The notes under the pieces: generated by a model
Told to the model about the DNA's origin: nothing
Database searches by the model: none
Seen by the model: the letters and a program-made list of their open reading frames with translations, nothing else
Made by a program: the position numbers and the translations under genes
In this document: in pieces, positions 33,567-34,324 of the stretch
Layout of the letters: each line of letters starts with the position of its first letter
Numbering within the stretch: position 1 is the stretch's first letter
DNA from: Chlamydia trachomatis
GTDB taxonomy: Bacteria > Chlamydiota > Chlamydiia > Chlamydiales > Rhabdochlamydiaceae
Reading direction: 5' to 3'
Assembly: GCA_945898205.1 (NCBI GenBank)
Contig: CAMDHO010000024.1
Location: forward strand, 1 to 34,324
Length of the DNA stretch: 34,324 nt

Positions 33567-34324
33567 ATGCTTGGTAAATTTTTAGACCCTAAAAATGATG
33601 TAGCCTTTAGAAAAATCTTTGGCAGTGAAAAGAATAAAGATATTTTGATTCATTTTCTCAACGATGTTCTTGTTTTTAACGGAAAGAATCCTATTTGTGA
33701 CGTGACATTTTTAAAAACAATCCAAGACCCTGAAATTGCTTCTAAAAAAACAAGTATCGTAGACATCTTATGTACAGATGATAAAGGCTGTAACTATATT
33801 GTAGAAATGCAAGTTGCAGGCACCACGGGCTTCGAAAAAAGAGCTATGCACTATGCGTCTAAGGCTTATTGCTCTCAAGCAAACATAGGAGACAAATATC
33901 ATAATCTCAAGGAAGTCATCTTTCTTGCTATTGCGGACTATGTCATGTTTCCTGAGAAAAAAAGCTATAAATCAGACCATGTTATTTTAGACAAAGAAAC
34001 CTATGAACATGACTTAAAGGATTTTTCTTTTACGTTTATCGAACTTCCAAAATTTATAAAAACCATAGATGAACTTTCCTCTCTAGGCGAAAAATGGTGT
34101 TATTTTTTTAAGCACGCCGAAGAAACTTCTCCTGAAGATTTAAAAAAACTTATAGGAGCTGATGAGATCATCGAAAAGGTTTATCAGGAACTGAATCGCT
34201 TTTTCTGGAATGAGGAAGAGCTTTTAGCCTATGACCGGGCAGAAAAAGCAAAAAATGATTATCTTTCTTCTATGGAAAAAAGATTTATGGATGGAAAAGC
34301 AGAAGGCGAAGCAGAGGGAGAAGC
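33567..34324 (+). CDS. Rpn-family PD-(D/E)XK nuclease / putative transposase, partial
   Basis: The ATG at 33567 follows CAGGAG and the frame is open to the window edge (252 codons). The start MLGKFLDPKNDVAFRKIFGS is the family hallmark. The nuclease core is D66 in SIVDILCTDDKG with E80 and Q82 in YIVEMQV, matching PD-(D/E)XK with the E-x-Q variant of Rpn (recombination-promoting nuclease) proteins. The C-terminal end enters the repetitive Gly/Glu/Ala/Lys tail typical of the family (DGKAEGEAEGEA). Rpn proteins are found in many copies in some intracellular bacteria. The 3' end is outside the window. Confidence 0.85.
   Translation, partial: MLGKFLDPKNDVAFRKIFGSEKNKDILIHFLNDVLVFNGKNPICDVTFLKTIQDPEIASKKTSIVDILCTDDKGCNYIVEMQVAGTTGFEKRAMHYASKAYCSQANIGDKYHNLKEVIFLAIADYVMFPEKKSYKSDHVILDKETYEHDLKDFSFTFIELPKFIKTIDELSSLGEKWCYFFKHAEETSPEDLKKLIGADEIIEKVYQELNRFFWNEEELLAYDRAEKAKNDYLSSMEKRFMDGKAEGEAEGE

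Noticed and set aside
1-34324. tRNA or rRNA genes
   Set aside because: I looked for cloverleaf-like arms and conserved rRNA segments in the intergenic stretches and saw none; a tRNA scan would settle it.

Overview
The window comes from a member of the Chlamydiota, most likely an environmental (Parachlamydiales-type) lineage rather than a Chlamydia pathogen. Three things point that way. The gene clusters uvrC-mutS-(unknown gene)-dnaG and tpiA / xseA-xseB-dxs match chlamydial gene order as I remember it. There is a fragment that looks like a MOMP-like outer-membrane protein. There are also several small membrane or coiled-coil proteins of the kind chlamydiae secrete. The low-GC sequence also holds many transposon fragments and an Rpn-family nuclease, which fits the amoeba- and arthropod-associated families. 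I cannot name a genus.

Layout. Positions 1-5882 (minus strand) read as one unit: an unknown 165-aa gene, mutS, a small exported protein, uvrC and a broken outer-membrane protein gene. Positions 6016-7800 (plus) are dnaG, whose 3' end runs into a decayed IscB (HNH, IS200/IS605-superfamily) element at about 7771-8265. That element keeps a strongly structured RNA region resembling an omegaRNA (HEARO RNA), a C-terminal IscB fragment and a right-end hairpin, and it abuts the start codon of a PEBP-family gene (8270-8785). Positions 9188-18353 are an accessory island. It holds a AAA ATPase of the DUF4143 type, two Schlafen/AlbA_2-type ATPase-winged-helix proteins (10612-11982 and 15600-16976, minus), and between them a recQ / SEC-C-protein pair (12154-15366, plus). 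The block 10450-17199 is framed by two inverted, inward-facing copies of the same insertion-sequence end (77 of 82 bases identical). Beyond it are a broken HTH regulator and a deleted second copy of the promoter and 5' end of the 15600-16976 gene.

Positions 18354-25100 return to conserved housekeeping genes. xseA-xseB-dxs-nadK-(unknown gene) run on the minus strand with touching or overlapping genes. Divergently, tpiA-secG-def run on the plus strand to a strong terminator. Positions 25164-33159 (minus) carry two putative secreted or membrane proteins driven by near-identical sigma-70-type promoters, then maf, a HEAT-repeat exported protein, lptD and another small two-helix membrane protein. 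The window ends inside an Rpn/PD-(D/E)XK nuclease gene (33567 onward).

How the genes fit together. uvrC, mutS, dnaG and xseAB serve DNA repair and replication. dxs feeds isoprenoid synthesis, nadK makes NADP, tpiA serves glycolysis, secG and def serve protein export and maturation, and lptD with the HEAT protein serve the envelope. The RecQ / SEC-C / AlbA_2 block looks like a mobile cassette of unknown, possibly defensive, function. Its divergent promoter carries a distinctive array of four 9-bp direct repeats that may let one AlbA_2 protein control both transcription directions.
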